Counted from the stretch's first letter, positions 7,690-16,806 are shown. The stretch: DNA of 64,000 nt from Thermomonospora echinospora (GCF_900108175.1 NZ_FNVO01000011.1:1-64000); one strand, 5' to 3'. Numbers and translations are program-made. The notes: generated by a model not told the origin, from the letters alone.

Positions 7690-9705
7690 GTGTCCGGCAG
7701 TACCGACACCGTCCCTCAGCAGTCCCCGATCGTGCAGCAGCCGGTGGTGGCGACGCCGGCGCGGCAGTACCCGAGCGCGCAGGACGTCCCGCTGCGGGTG
7801 GCGCTGGTCAACGGCGGCTTCGAGGAGCCCGCGATCACCGCCCGGGAGGACTGGCAGTACTTCGGGGAGGACCAGGTGCCGGGCTGGCGCACCACCGCCG
7901 TCGGTCGCCAGATCGAGTTGCGCAGGTCGGGGGCGGAGGGGGTCGAGACCGAGAGCGGCGCGCAGTACGGCGAGCTGAACGCCGAGGAAGCCGCCACGCT
8001 CTACCAGGACCTGCCGACCACGCCGGGCACCAAGCTGTACTGGAGGCTGTCGCACCGGGGCCGGCGGGGCATGGACACGATGGCGCTGGACATCGGCGCC
8101 CCCGACAACCCGGTCCAGCAGCGGACGATGACCGACGGCAAGGACAGGTGGGGCCACTACTCCGGCGAGTACGTGGTGCCTCCCGGGCAGACGATCACCC
8201 GGTTCGCCTTCCGTGCGGTCTCGGCGGCGGGCGGCCACCAGCACGAGGGCAACCTGCTGGACAACGTCGTGTTCGGGACGGCGCCGTGCGTGGTGGTCAC
8301 CAAGACCGCCGAGCCGGTCTCCGGGGCCCGGGTCGGGGAGATCGTCACCTACCGGGTCAACCTCAGGAACGAGGGCGGCGCCCCGGCCGGCAACGTGATG
8401 CTGATCGACGGCATCCCGGACGGCACCAGCTACGTGCCCGGCTCGTTGCGCATCATCGACGGCCCCGGTGGCGGTGGGCTCGGCGGCTACGACCCGCACG
8501 CCCGCCAGTTGACCCTGCCCGTCGGGGAGGGCGCCACCGCCAACCGTGGCGGCTCGCTGCCCTCCACCATCGACGTCCCCAACGGCGTCACCGCCGAGTT
8601 CCGCGTCCGTGTCGAACGTGAGGGCGCCGGTCGTACCATCGCCAACCAGGCGACCGTCACCTACGACAACACCCTGGGCAAGCAGGTGGAGCACCTGCAC
8701 TCCACCTCCGACGCCGCCGCCTTCACCACCGCCCAGCCCGTCACGCTGGCCCTGGTGAAGGCCGCCGACCGGTCCAATGCGGGACTGGGCGAAGTCGTGA
8801 CCTTCCACCTCAGTGTCACCAACCAGGGCCCCACCCCGGCCACCGGTGTCACCGTCACCGACCGCCTGCCCGCCGGCAGCCTGGCCTTCCTGGGCGCCAC
8901 CGCCAGCCTGGGCCGCTACGAGGCGGCGGGCGGTCAGTGGACCATCGGGGACCTGCCGGTCGGGGGCACCGCCAGCCTGCAACTGCAGGCCAAGGTCACC
9001 GCGCTCGGCCCGATCCGCAACACGGCCATGGCCACCGCCAACGAGACCAGCACCGAGGCGACTGGCACCGTCGAGGTGACCTTGTGCGGGCAGCCCGCCG
9101 CCACCGCCTGCCCCGTCCCCATGTCCCTGCCGATGCCCGGCCCGGTTCCCGGTCCGATGCCACAGCCCGTTCCCATGCCGGGGCCTGGCCCGTACGGTTC
9201 AGGAGGGTGGCCATGGCCCGGGTACAGCCTCTACCCCGGGGCCTACGGCCAGGAGATGCAGCACGGCGGTCAGCAGCCGGGTGGACCCCAGCCCGGCGGG
9301 CAACAGGCCGGCGGACAACCGCACGGCGGTCAGCAGCACGGATACTGGGCCTGGTACGGCCCCGCCCCTGAACAGCACGGCCACCCCGGCCCTGGCCACG
9401 AGGCCCCTCAGGAGGCCGCCGCCGGACCGCCGTACTACCCGCAATACCAGTGGTACTGGGTCGCCAACGGCGGATCGGGCCACCACTCCGGCCCCGGCTC
9501 CACCCCCACCGGCCAAGGCCAGGCCCCCGGCCAGGCTTCCGGCCAGGGTCAGGGCCAGGGTCAGGGCCAGGCCGCAGGTCAGGGACAGGCTCCCGGCATG
9601 TGGTCGATGCCGGCCCATGGACCCTGGGGCTGGTACCAGCCCGGCCCCGCCCCGTACGGGTCCGGCCCCGGCGGCGCCATGAACTGCTCCTGTTCCTGCT
9701 CCTGA
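7690..9705 (+). CDS. DUF11-repeat protein with Gly/Gln/Pro/aromatic tail ending in Cys-Ser repeats
   Basis: A 671-residue protein of unknown role. Residues 35-195 form a galactose-binding/DUF642-like beta domain starting VNGGFEEPAI. Two DUF11 (Ig-like) repeats follow: VVVTKTAEPVSGARVGEIVTY and LALVKAADRSNAGLGEVVTF. From about residue 480 the chain is low complexity: PMPGPVPGPMPQPVPMPGPG, HGGQQPGGPQPGGQQ, aromatic blocks YWAWYGP and YQWYWVANGG, GQGQGQGQGQ, and a final MNCSCSCS. GTG 7690 is chosen because GGAAGGAG sits six bases upstream. No signal peptide or anchor is visible, which is strange for DUF11 proteins. A structural or surface polymer role is a guess. Confidence 0.75.
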   Translation: MSGSTDTVPQQSPIVQQPVVATPARQYPSAQDVPLRVALVNGGFEEPAITAREDWQYFGEDQVPGWRTTAVGRQIELRRSGAEGVETESGAQYGELNAEEAATLYQDLPTTPGTKLYWRLSHRGRRGMDTMALDIGAPDNPVQQRTMTDGKDRWGHYSGEYVVPPGQTITRFAFRAVSAAGGHQHEGNLLDNVVFGTAPCVVVTKTAEPVSGARVGEIVTYRVNLRNEGGAPAGNVMLIDGIPDGTSYVPGSLRIIDGPGGGGLGGYDPHARQLTLPVGEGATANRGGSLPSTIDVPNGVTAEFRVRVEREGAGRTIANQATVTYDNTLGKQVEHLHSTSDAAAFTTAQPVTLALVKAADRSNAGLGEVVTFHLSVTNQGPTPATGVTVTDRLPAGSLAFLGATASLGRYEAAGGQWTIGDLPVGGTASLQLQAKVTALGPIRNTAMATANETSTEATGTVEVTLCGQPAATACPVPMSLPMPGPVPGPMPQPVPMPGPGPYGSGGWPWPGYSLYPGAYGQEMQHGGQQPGGPQPGGQQAGGQPHGGQQHGYWAWYGPAPEQHGHPGPGHEAPQEAAAGPPYYPQYQWYWVANGGSGHHSGPGSTPTGQGQAPGQASGQGQGQGQGQAAGQGQAPGMWSMPAHGPWGWYQPGPAPYGSGPGGAMNCSCSCS

Positions 9706-9795
9706 CACCAGCCCATCCACCCCTGTACGCCCGGCTCCGCTTTGTGCGAAGCGGTACATCGAGCGACGCGAGTGCGAGAGGAGGGGGCCGGGCGG

Positions 9796-10635
9796 CTAGC
9801 CGTTCCCGGTGGCCTGGCGGTGTACGGCGGCGCACACGCCACCGTCGATGAGGATGTCCGTGCCGGTCAGGAAGCCGGCTTCGGCCGACAGCAGGAAGGC
9901 GACGACGGCGGCGACCTCCTCGGGGCGGCCCGCGCGGCCGAGAGGGGTCTGCTGGACGAGCCTGTCCATCGACGGGTGGTTCGCCGCCTCCTGCCGTCCT
10001 TGGGGCGTGTCGATGATGCCGGGGGAGACCGAGCAGACGCGGGCGCCCACCGGGCCGAGCCTCGTGGCCTCCTGCTGCACGAAGCGGTGCACGCCGTGCT
10101 TGGCGAACGCGTAGGCGGCTCCGGGGTCCTCGATGGCCGGGCCGAGGGCCTCGTGGAGCCGGTCGAGGAACCGTTCGTGCAGCGGGGCGTCCAGGATCGC
10201 GGCGACGGCCGGATCCGGCCGGGTACGGGCGAGCACCGGTGCCATCGAGGCGAAGCACACCATCGCCGTCCCGGCGGTGGCCAGCGGGCGGAGCGCCTCG
10301 GCGAGCAGCGCGGTCCCGACGAGGTCGACGGTGAGGATGCGGCGCCAGTCGGCCATGGTGGGAGAGATCCCGGCGGCGTGGGCGACGGCGCGCAGCGTGC
10401 CGAGTTCCGAGACGCGGGCGGCCAGCCGGGCGAGGCCGTCGCGATCGGTGATGTCGAGGACGAACGGCTCGACGGCCGTGCCGCCGCCGGAGGCCGACAA
10501 GTCCTCGGCGGCCGCGGCCACGGTCGCCTCGTCCCGGTCCACCAGTAGCAACGTGTCGACCATGCCGGTGAACCGGCGGGCGCATGCCAGCCCCATCCCG
10601 CGCCCGGCTCCGGTCGCGATGCCCACGGTCGTCAT
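9796..10635 (-). CDS. SDR family NAD(P)-dependent oxidoreductase
   Basis: A 279-residue short-chain dehydrogenase. The cofactor motif is GAGRGMG near the N-terminus, D38-like LLLVDRDE suggests NAD preference, and the catalytic YAFAKHG (YxxxK) is present. AGGAGA precedes the ATG at 10635. The C-terminal GGVCAAVHRQ is typical of classical SDRs. It lies beside an IclR-controlled block of two further SDRs and two FAH hydrolases and may share their pathway, though it is transcribed the other way and separated by a small gene. Confidence 0.87.
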   Translation of the reverse strand: MTTVGIATGAGRGMGLACARRFTGMVDTLLLVDRDEATVAAAAEDLSASGGGTAVEPFVLDITDRDGLARLAARVSELGTLRAVAHAAGISPTMADWRRILTVDLVGTALLAEALRPLATAGTAMVCFASMAPVLARTRPDPAVAAILDAPLHERFLDRLHEALGPAIEDPGAAYAFAKHGVHRFVQQEATRLGPVGARVCSVSPGIIDTPQGRQEAANHPSMDRLVQQTPLGRAGRPEEVAAVVAFLLSAEAGFLTGTDILIDGGVCAAVHRQATGNG

Positions 10636-10814
10636 GCGTTCTCTCCTCCGGCGGTTCGTTCGGCGGACGCGCAGGCCCGGTACCGTTCCAGGCTCGGGTT
10701 TCGGCGGCGGACGGTGGTGGCCGGCCGATCGGCCCTTCCGCTCGCGACGGCCGAACCCGACGGCGGGCACGCGACTCTCATCCTTTGTCCGGAATGAGAC
10801 CCCAAAGGAGCCGT

Positions 10815-11108
10815 ATGTCCTCCGACTATCCCGACGCGGTCGTGGCGATACTGGCCGAGAGCTTTCCCAGGCTCGCCGAGCCTGCCGCCGCACAGGCCGC
10901 GGCCGAGGCCATCCGGCGCCATACCCTGCAGCCCGACGAGGCGTTCGAGTACATCGTGGACGATCAAGAACAGGCGGACTGGCGGATCCACGCCGACCGG
11001 CGGAACCCCGGACGGGTGATGCTGTCCTGCTTCCGGTACACGCTGACGGCCTTCGACTACCACCGCGAAGAGCGCGTGAACACCGCCTTGGCCGAGTTGC
11101 CCCTCTGA
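10815..11108 (+). CDS. small hypothetical protein (97 aa)
   Basis: A 97-residue soluble protein with AAAGGAG five bases before its ATG. It is helical at the N-terminus (PDAVVAILAESFPRLAEPAAAQAAAEAIRRH), then YIVDDQEQADWRIHADRR and SCFRYTLTAFDYHREERVNTALAELPL. No catalytic motif, membrane segment or known family is recognised. It is divergent from the SDR at 9796-10635. Confidence 0.6.
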   Translation: MSSDYPDAVVAILAESFPRLAEPAAAQAAAEAIRRHTLQPDEAFEYIVDDQEQADWRIHADRRNPGRVMLSCFRYTLTAFDYHREERVNTALAELPL

Positions 11109-11472
11109 CCCGACCGCAGACCCCGGCCTTTCGAGCCGGCGGTGTTCTCCCGAGCGTGACCCCGGCCCTGAAGTGACGGCGAGACAGGCCACGGTTGCCG
11201 GCCGACCACATCCATGACGTCGGCGAGCCCGGCCCGGAAGACGTGGCGGCCTGGAGAGACCGTCGAGGGTGAGGAGGCCCGAGCCGCTCACCCCTGCCAT
11301 CGCGTCTCCCTCTCGCCGCGGCCAAGGCCAGAAGACCGTTCGGAGAAGTGAGAATAACCCTCTCCTTGGCAAGAGTGATATTTCCATAGGCCAGGCGGGG
11401 TCGCAATCCCTCAGGGCACGGCCGGACGGGTGCTCGCCGCCGGGCCGGCGGGGTGAACGGACGCGGCCAAGG
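11109..11472. other. intergenic stretch, possible gene relic, nothing supported
   Basis: These 364 bases separate the small hypothetical gene from the IclR regulator gene. A minus-strand ATG near 11301 has a purine-rich upstream sequence, but the frame it opens has no family resemblance and the plausible peptide jumps between frames. I call no gene. Confidence 0.4.
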
Positions 11473-12267
11473 TCAGCGGGTCCGTAGTTTCGCACTGATG
11501 TCGGCGGCGGTGCCGCGGAGCCGTTCCAGGATGGTGCCGTGCAGGGCGCTCTCCGGGTGCCGGGCGGTCGAGACCGCCACGTTGACCGCGGCGACCGGCA
11601 GGTCGTCGGCGCCGAAGACCGGCACCGAGACCGACCGGAGGCCCTGGGCGAGCTCCTGGTCCTGGATCGCGTACCCGTCCCGCCGGATCTGTTCCAGCCG
11701 GTCGCGCAGCTCCGGGACGCTGGAGACGGCGTTGGGGCCGGCACCCGGCGTGAAGGAGGCCGCGGTGATCCGGCGGTCGAACTCGTCGGGCGGCAGGTAG
11801 GCCAGCAGCAGCTTGCCCATGGAGGTGTACGGGGCGGGCAGCGTCGAGCCCACGTGCACGTTCGCGGTGACGAGGTCGGCGTTACGCAGCCGCGCCAGGT
11901 ACAGCACGCGGTCCTCGACCAGGACGCCGAGGTTGACCGTCTCGCCGGTCGCCTCGGCCAGCAGCCGCAGCGGGCGGTCGCTGAGCTGCACCAGACCCGA
12001 GCCCCGCATCGCGGCGGAGCCGAGGGTCAGCACCTTCACCCCGGGCTGCAGCGCGCCGTCGTGCGTGCGTTCGAGATAGCCGAGCTCCTCCAGCGTGGAG
12101 ACGATCCGGAACGTCGTGGGCATGGGGATGCCGGTCCGGGCCGCGATGTCGCTGGTGCGCAGGGACAGCGTGGTGCCGTCGAAGAGGCTGAGCACCTGCA
12201 GGCCCTTGGCCAGCGCCGCGATGTGGTACCGCGACCTGTCGCCGTCGGCGGTGCCGCGAGCGCCCAT
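11473..12267 (-). CDS. IclR family transcriptional regulator
   Basis: A 264-residue IclR regulator. The N-terminal winged helix covers KGLQVLSLFDGTTLSLRTSDIAARTGIPMPTTFRIVSTLEELGYLER. The C-terminal effector domain shows the family-typical GKLLLAYLPPDEF, the IRRDGYAIQDQELAQGLRSVSVPVF segment and VNVAVS. Its ligand is unknown; IclR proteins often sense sugar-acid or aromatic intermediates. It is divergent from the SDR/FAH operon at 12371-15707 with an inverted repeat between, so it is probably that operon's regulator. ATG 12267 follows GGGGGG. Confidence 0.9.
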   Translation of the reverse strand: MGARGTADGDRSRYHIAALAKGLQVLSLFDGTTLSLRTSDIAARTGIPMPTTFRIVSTLEELGYLERTHDGALQPGVKVLTLGSAAMRGSGLVQLSDRPLRLLAEATGETVNLGVLVEDRVLYLARLRNADLVTANVHVGSTLPAPYTSMGKLLLAYLPPDEFDRRITAASFTPGAGPNAVSSVPELRDRLEQIRRDGYAIQDQELAQGLRSVSVPVFGADDLPVAAVNVAVSTARHPESALHGTILERLRGTAADISAKLRTR

Positions 12268-12328
12268 GGTCCCCCCGAGCCCGGATGCGTTGACGAGATC
12301 ATCTGTGTCCCACAATACTCTTCCTGGG

Positions 12329-12343
12329 TGAAAGTAGCTTTCA
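12329..12343. promoter_or_regulatory. inverted repeat, likely IclR operator
   Basis: TGAAAG, TAG, CTTTCA: a perfect six-base-arm palindrome. A further half-site TGAAAG begins at 12349. It lies between the IclR gene and the operon starting at 12371, partly within the likely promoter. IclR binding is inferred from position and symmetry. Confidence 0.55.
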
Positions 12344-12370
12344 TGTAGTGAAAGTCGTAGGGAGTCGCGG

Positions 12371-13141
12371 GTGGCGCAGGCATCACCGGACGGGACGGCG
12401 GGCTGGCTGGGCCTCGACGGCGCTCGGGTCCTCGTTCTCGGGGCGGGCGGCATCGGCGCGGAGTGCATCCGCGGCTACCTCGACGCCGGGGCGCACGTAC
12501 TGGCGGTGGACCGGGACGCGGCCCGCCTGGACGAGCTGCGCGTACGGCACCCGGAGTTGCACGGCCGCACCGCCGACCTCACCGAGCCGGGCGCCGGCGC
12601 CGACGTCGTCCGGCAGGCGCTGGAGACGCTCGGCGGGCTCGACGTGCTGCTGCACTGCGTCGGCGTCAACGACCGCCGGCCGATCCTGGAGTTCACCGAG
12701 GACGAATGGGACCGGGTGCTGCGCGTCAACCTGTCGACCGCGTTCAGGGCCGCGCAGGCGGCGGGACGCCACATGGTGGCGGCCGGCGCCGGGCGCATCG
12801 TCTTCCTGTCCTCGGTCTCGGGCCACCTGGCGCACCGCGATCACGGCCCGTACGCCGCCTCCAAGGGCGGGCTGAACCAGATGATGCGGGTGATGGCCGC
12901 CGAGTGGGCCGCCCACGGGGTCACCGTGAACGCGGTCGCGCCCGGCTACATCGAGACGCCGCTGACGGCCGCCCACCTCGCCCGGCCCGGAGTGCGCGAG
13001 GGCCTGGTGCGCCTGGTCCCGGCCGGCCGGCTGGGCACCCCGCAGGAGGTCGTGGGGCCGGTGCTGTTTCTTTCCTCACCGCACGCGGCGTTCATGACCG
13101 GCCATGTCATGTACGTCGACGGCGGACGCACGCTCGTCTGA
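12371..13141 (+). CDS. SDR family oxidoreductase, first gene of catabolic operon
   Basis: A 256-residue classical short-chain dehydrogenase. It has the cofactor loop GAGGIGAE (residues 25-32), acidic D47 in LAVDRDAARL (NAD type), the NNAG-equivalent HCVGVND, S-x12-Y-x3-K as SSVSGHLAHRDHGPYAASKGG, and the PG motif in NAVAPGYIETPL. It starts with GTG at 12371, divergent from the IclR gene. It is followed by another SDR 18 bases downstream and two FAH hydrolases; the set suggests stepwise oxidation then C-C cleavage of a small acid. Substrate unknown. Confidence 0.88.
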   Translation: MAQASPDGTAGWLGLDGARVLVLGAGGIGAECIRGYLDAGAHVLAVDRDAARLDELRVRHPELHGRTADLTEPGAGADVVRQALETLGGLDVLLHCVGVNDRRPILEFTEDEWDRVLRVNLSTAFRAAQAAGRHMVAAGAGRIVFLSSVSGHLAHRDHGPYAASKGGLNQMMRVMAAEWAAHGVTVNAVAPGYIETPLTAAHLARPGVREGLVRLVPAGRLGTPQEVVGPVLFLSSPHAAFMTGHVMYVDGGRTLV

Positions 13142-13159
13142 GCAGGGACGGAGAACACG

Positions 13160-13939
13160 ATGAGTCGGATCTTCCCCCGGTTCGCCGGGAAGTCGGTGCT
13201 GGTCACGGGGGCCGGTACCGGGTTCGGCGCCGAGATCGCCTTCCGTGCGGCGCAGGAGGGCGCCCGGGTCGGGGTGCACTACAACCGCTCGAAGCAGGGC
13301 GCCGAGCGGACCGCCGAACGCATCCGCGAGATCGGCGGCGAGGCGTTCACCGTGCGGGCGGACATCTCGTCCTGGGAGGCCATCCAGCGGCTGACCGAGG
13401 AGGTCTTCGACCACTTCGGGGTGCTGGACGTCCTGGTCAACAACGTCGGGGACGTGGCGACCGAGCAGATGTCGTGGCGTCAGCTCACCCAGGAGTCGCT
13501 GGACCGCGTCATCGACGTGGACCTCAAGGGGACCCTGCTGATGACGCACGAGTTCGGGTCCCGGATGCTGGAGCAGGGGCACGGCTCCATCGTCAACATC
13601 GGGTCGACCGTGGTGGTCCGAGGCAGTGCGCGCGCCCCGCAGTACGCCGCCGCCAAGTACGGGCTGCTCGGCGTCACCAAGTCGTACGCCGCCGCGTTCG
13701 CGCCGACCGTGCGGGTCAACACCTTCGCCCCCGGCTTCATGGAAACCGGGGCCACCCTGGAACGCGAGGACTGGAAGTCCGGGCGCCGCGAGAAGCTCAT
13801 CGCGCAGACCCCCATGGGGACGATCCCCCCGCCGGAGGCGGTGGCGGGCACCGCCCTCTTCCTGGCGACCGAGGAGGCCTCGCACATCACGGGCGCCTAC
13901 ATGCTCGCCGACGGCGGCTTCAACATGGTCGGCGCCTGA
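13160..13939 (+). CDS. SDR family oxidoreductase, second gene of catabolic operon
   Basis: A 259-residue short-chain dehydrogenase. The motif GAGTGFGAE binds the cofactor; HYNRSKQGAE suggests NADP preference because Arg/Ser follow the second strand. NNVGD, then IGSTVVVRGSARAPQYAAAKYG (S...YxxxK) and FAPGFMETG are present. It lies 18 bases after the preceding SDR and about 45 bases before an FAH hydrolase. It resembles 3-oxoacyl-ACP reductase-like sugar-acid dehydrogenases; the real substrate is unknown. Confidence 0.88.
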   Translation: MSRIFPRFAGKSVLVTGAGTGFGAEIAFRAAQEGARVGVHYNRSKQGAERTAERIREIGGEAFTVRADISSWEAIQRLTEEVFDHFGVLDVLVNNVGDVATEQMSWRQLTQESLDRVIDVDLKGTLLMTHEFGSRMLEQGHGSIVNIGSTVVVRGSARAPQYAAAKYGLLGVTKSYAAAFAPTVRVNTFAPGFMETGATLEREDWKSGRREKLIAQTPMGTIPPPEAVAGTALFLATEEASHITGAYMLADGGFNMVGA

Positions 13940-13983
13940 CGGCGCGGCCGGCCACGACCCGTCCAACGACCGGAAGGACCCGC

Positions 13984-14853
13984 ATGAAGCTGATCACCTT
14001 CGACGAGGGCCGGGTCGGGCGCCTCGACGGCGACGACGTCATCGAGCTCGACGTCCCCTCCACCCGCGCGTTCTTCGAACGCGAGGGCCGAGTCGGCGAG
14101 ACCGGCGAACGGCTGAAGCTCGACCAGGTGAGGCTGCGCGCGCCGATCCGGCCCCGGAAGTTCTTCCACACCGCCGGGAACTTCGCCGACCACCACGAGG
14201 AGCTCCAGGCGGTCAACTGGTCGCACCCGGTGCACAAGGGCATCGTGTTCTTCCAGAACGTCGACGCGATCATCGGCCCGGACGAGCCGGTCGTGCATCC
14301 CGAGCACCTCACCGAGGAGCTCGACTACGAGATCGAGCTGGCCGTGATCATCGGCAGGCCCGGCAAGTTCTTCGGGCCCGAGCAGGCCACAGAGCACATC
14401 GCCGGTTTCACCGTCTTCAACGACATCACCGCCCGCGACATCCAGCGCCGCGAGATGGAGTCCGGGGTCTTCTCCTTCAGCAAGGCCATCGACACCTTCT
14501 GCCCGATCGGCCCCTGGATCGTCACCGCCGACGAGATCGAGGACATGCAGGACCTCGCGCTCCAGCTCAGGGTGAACGGTGAGGTCCGGCAGACCGGGCA
14601 CACCGGCCAGATGCGCGTGTCGATCCCACACCTGGTCGCCTACCACTCGCCGCAGGTCTACAGCGCCGGCGACATCATCACCACCGGCACGGTGTCCGGT
14701 GTCGCGGCCGTCCAGCCGAACCCGTTCGACTTCTACCTGCGTCCCGGAGACGTGATCGAGGCGGAGATCGAGGGGGTGGGGGTGCTGCGTAACCCCGTCG
14801 TCTCCTGGCAGGACGCCTACGGCGAGCCCGCTCCGGAGCGGGTCGGCTGGTGA
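13984..14853 (+). CDS. fumarylacetoacetate hydrolase (FAH) family protein
   Basis: A 289-residue FAH-superfamily enzyme starting MKLITFDEGRVGRLDGDDV. The metal-binding core is visible: HPEHLTEELDYEIELAVIIGR gives the ExE pair and later acidic residue, and FTVFNDITARDIQRR is the classic lid segment. GDIITTGTVSGVA and PGDVIEAEIEGVGVLRNPV close the fold. Family members hydrolyse or hydrate diketo acids from aromatic or sugar-acid catabolism. The stop overlaps the next gene's GTG by four bases, so the two are translationally coupled. Confidence 0.87.
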   Translation: MKLITFDEGRVGRLDGDDVIELDVPSTRAFFEREGRVGETGERLKLDQVRLRAPIRPRKFFHTAGNFADHHEELQAVNWSHPVHKGIVFFQNVDAIIGPDEPVVHPEHLTEELDYEIELAVIIGRPGKFFGPEQATEHIAGFTVFNDITARDIQRREMESGVFSFSKAIDTFCPIGPWIVTADEIEDMQDLALQLRVNGEVRQTGHTGQMRVSIPHLVAYHSPQVYSAGDIITTGTVSGVAAVQPNPFDFYLRPGDVIEAEIEGVGVLRNPVVSWQDAYGEPAPERVGW

Positions 14854-15707
14854 GGACGGCCAATCTCGGCGGCCGGCTGGCCGTCATCGTCGGGGACCGG
14901 GCGGTGGACGTCGCCCGGGCCAGCGAGGGCCGCTTCCCCGCCGACCCGCAGGCCGTCTTCGCCGAGTGGGACGCCTTCGCCCGCTGGGGCGGGGACCTGG
15001 ACGCCGCGCTCGGGAGGCCGTTCGACCCGGAGGAGCTGGGGCCGCCGGTGCCCCGGCCCGCCCAGGTCTTCGCCATCGGCATCAACTACGCCGAGCACGC
15101 GCGCGAGGCCGGCTATCCGCCCGAGTCGCCGCCGGTGACGTTCACGAAGTTCCCGAGCTGCCTGGCCGGGCCCGTGTGCGAGGTGGAACTGCCCACCGGC
15201 ACGGTGGACTGGGAGGTCGAGGCGGTGGTGGCGCTGTCCCGGCCGGCCTTCCGGGTGAGCCGGCAGGACGCCTGGGACCACGTCGCCGGCATCACGCTCG
15301 GCCAGGACCTGTCGGAACGGACCTCGCAGCTCGCCGGTGCCAAGCCGCAGTTCAGCCTGGCGAAGTCGTTCCCCGGGTTCGGTCCCACCGGGCCGTGGCT
15401 GGTCACCCCCGACGAGTTCGACGACCCGGGGGACCTGGCCATCTCGTGCAGCCTGTCGGGCGAGGTCGTGCAGAGCGCGCGCACCTCCGCCATGATCTAC
15501 GACATTCCCGAGCTGGTGTTCCGGCTGTCCCACGTGTGCCGGCTGTACCCGGGAGACCTCATCTTCACGGGCACGCCGCCGGGCGTCGGCAACGCCCGCT
15601 CCCCCAAGCGCTTCCTCCGGCCGGGCGAGGTCCTGGTCAGCGAGCTGGAGGGGGTCGGCTCCATCACCCAGCGGTTCACCGCGCCTCGGCACGGCCCGGA
15701 CACCTGA
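14850..15707 (+). CDS. FAH family protein, second copy
   Basis: A 285-residue FAH-superfamily protein, different in sequence from the preceding paralogue. It shows FAIGINYAEHAREAG (substrate loop), TGTVDWEVEAVVALSR (ExE metal ligands), ITLGQDLSERTSQ and GDLIFTGTPPGVGNAR with LRPGEVLVSELEGVGSI at the end. The GTG start overlaps the previous stop by four bases. Having two distinct FAH enzymes with two SDRs suggests a pathway with two hydrolytic or hydration steps. Confidence 0.87.
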   Translation: MRTANLGGRLAVIVGDRAVDVARASEGRFPADPQAVFAEWDAFARWGGDLDAALGRPFDPEELGPPVPRPAQVFAIGINYAEHAREAGYPPESPPVTFTKFPSCLAGPVCEVELPTGTVDWEVEAVVALSRPAFRVSRQDAWDHVAGITLGQDLSERTSQLAGAKPQFSLAKSFPGFGPTGPWLVTPDEFDDPGDLAISCSLSGEVVQSARTSAMIYDIPELVFRLSHVCRLYPGDLIFTGTPPGVGNARSPKRFLRPGEVLVSELEGVGSITQRFTAPRHGPDT

Positions 15708-15834
15708 TGCCGTTCCGGCTCGACCGGCCGCACCGCGGGCCGAACGAGCCGATCCCCGACGGCCTGGCGTGCGGGAACGCGGCAGACGCGTTCTTTACCC
15801 GGGTATGAGGATTTTTTGAGGGTAAGGGGCGCGC

Positions 15835-16806
15835 ATGACCGTCTACGGGATTCATGCGTCCCACGAGCAGATCGCGCCCGGTGCGCTGCTGGCGGCCATG
15901 GTGCACGCCGAGGAGGCCGGGTTCGCGGCGGCGATGTGCTCGGACCACTTCTCGCCGTGGAGCGCGCGGCAGGGGCAGTCCGGGTTCGCCTGGTCGTGGC
16001 TGGGGGCCGCGCTGCAGGCCACCGGCCTGCCGTTCGGCGTGGTCAACGCGCCCGGCCAGCGGTACCACCCGGCCATCATCGCGCAGGCCATCGGAACGCT
16101 GGGGGAGATGTTCCCCGGCCGGTTCTGGGCGGCGCTCGGCAGCGGCGAGGCCAGCAACGAGCACATCACCGGCGAGCCCTGGCCCCGCAAGGAGGTGCGC
16201 AACGCGCGGCTGCGCGAGTGCGTCGACATCATCCGGGCGCTGCTGGCCGGGGAGGAGGTCAGCCATGACGGGCTGGTCACCGTGGACCGCGCCCGGCTGT
16301 GGACCCGCCCGGACACCGTACCGCCGCTGATCGGGGCGGCGGTCAGCGAGGCCACCGCCCGCTGGTGCGCCGAGTGGGCCGACGGGCTGGTCACCGTGAA
16401 CGCCCCGGCCCCCACGCTCCGGCGCATCGTCGCCGCCTACCGCGACGCCGGAGGCCGCGGGCCGCTGGCCCTCCAGGTGCACCTGAGCTGGGCGCCGGAC
16501 GAGGAGGAGGCCGTCCGCATCGCGCACGAGCAGTGGCGCAGCAACGTGTTCCCCCCACCGGTCTGCTGGGACCTGGAGATGACCGACCACTTCGACGCGG
16601 TCTCCGAGCGCGTCACCGCCGGGCAGGTCGCCGAGGTCGTCAACATCTCCTCCGACCTGGGCCGGCACACCGCCCGGCTGCACGAGTACGCCGAACTCGG
16701 CTTCGACCGCGTCTACCTCCACCACGTCGGCCAGGACCTGGGCCCGTTCATCGACGCCTTCGGCGCCAAGGTGCTGCCCCAGCTCACCGGGGACCGTCCG
16801 TCATGA
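15835..16806 (+). CDS. LLM-type flavin oxidoreductase (non-F420 subfamily)
   Basis: A 323-residue luciferase-like TIM barrel. The N-terminus TVYGIHASHEQIAPGALL and CSDHFSPWSARQGQSGFAWSWLGAAL match the subfamily annotated as probable non-F420 flavinoid oxidoreductases (TIGR03885). GRFWAALGSGEASNEHITGEPWP is the usual glycine-rich segment. Its stop overlaps the start of the trehalose-synthase-like gene (ATGA), so the two are coupled. This pairing is known in actinobacteria, but the substrate is not established. Confidence 0.85.
   Translation: MTVYGIHASHEQIAPGALLAAMVHAEEAGFAAAMCSDHFSPWSARQGQSGFAWSWLGAALQATGLPFGVVNAPGQRYHPAIIAQAIGTLGEMFPGRFWAALGSGEASNEHITGEPWPRKEVRNARLRECVDIIRALLAGEEVSHDGLVTVDRARLWTRPDTVPPLIGAAVSEATARWCAEWADGLVTVNAPAPTLRRIVAAYRDAGGRGPLALQVHLSWAPDEEEAVRIAHEQWRSNVFPPPVCWDLEMTDHFDAVSERVTAGQVAEVVNISSDLGRHTARLHEYAELGFDRVYLHHVGQDLGPFIDAFGAKVLPQLTGDRPS

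Noticed and set aside
7660-8982. Long minus-strand open frame opposite the DUF11 gene
   Set aside because: Shadow frame; the plus strand has clear DUF11 domains and a good ribosome site.
15707-15808. 33-residue ORF overlapping the FAH stop (TGATG)
   Set aside because: The overlap is suggestive, but the peptide is featureless and has no ribosome site; possibly a relic.
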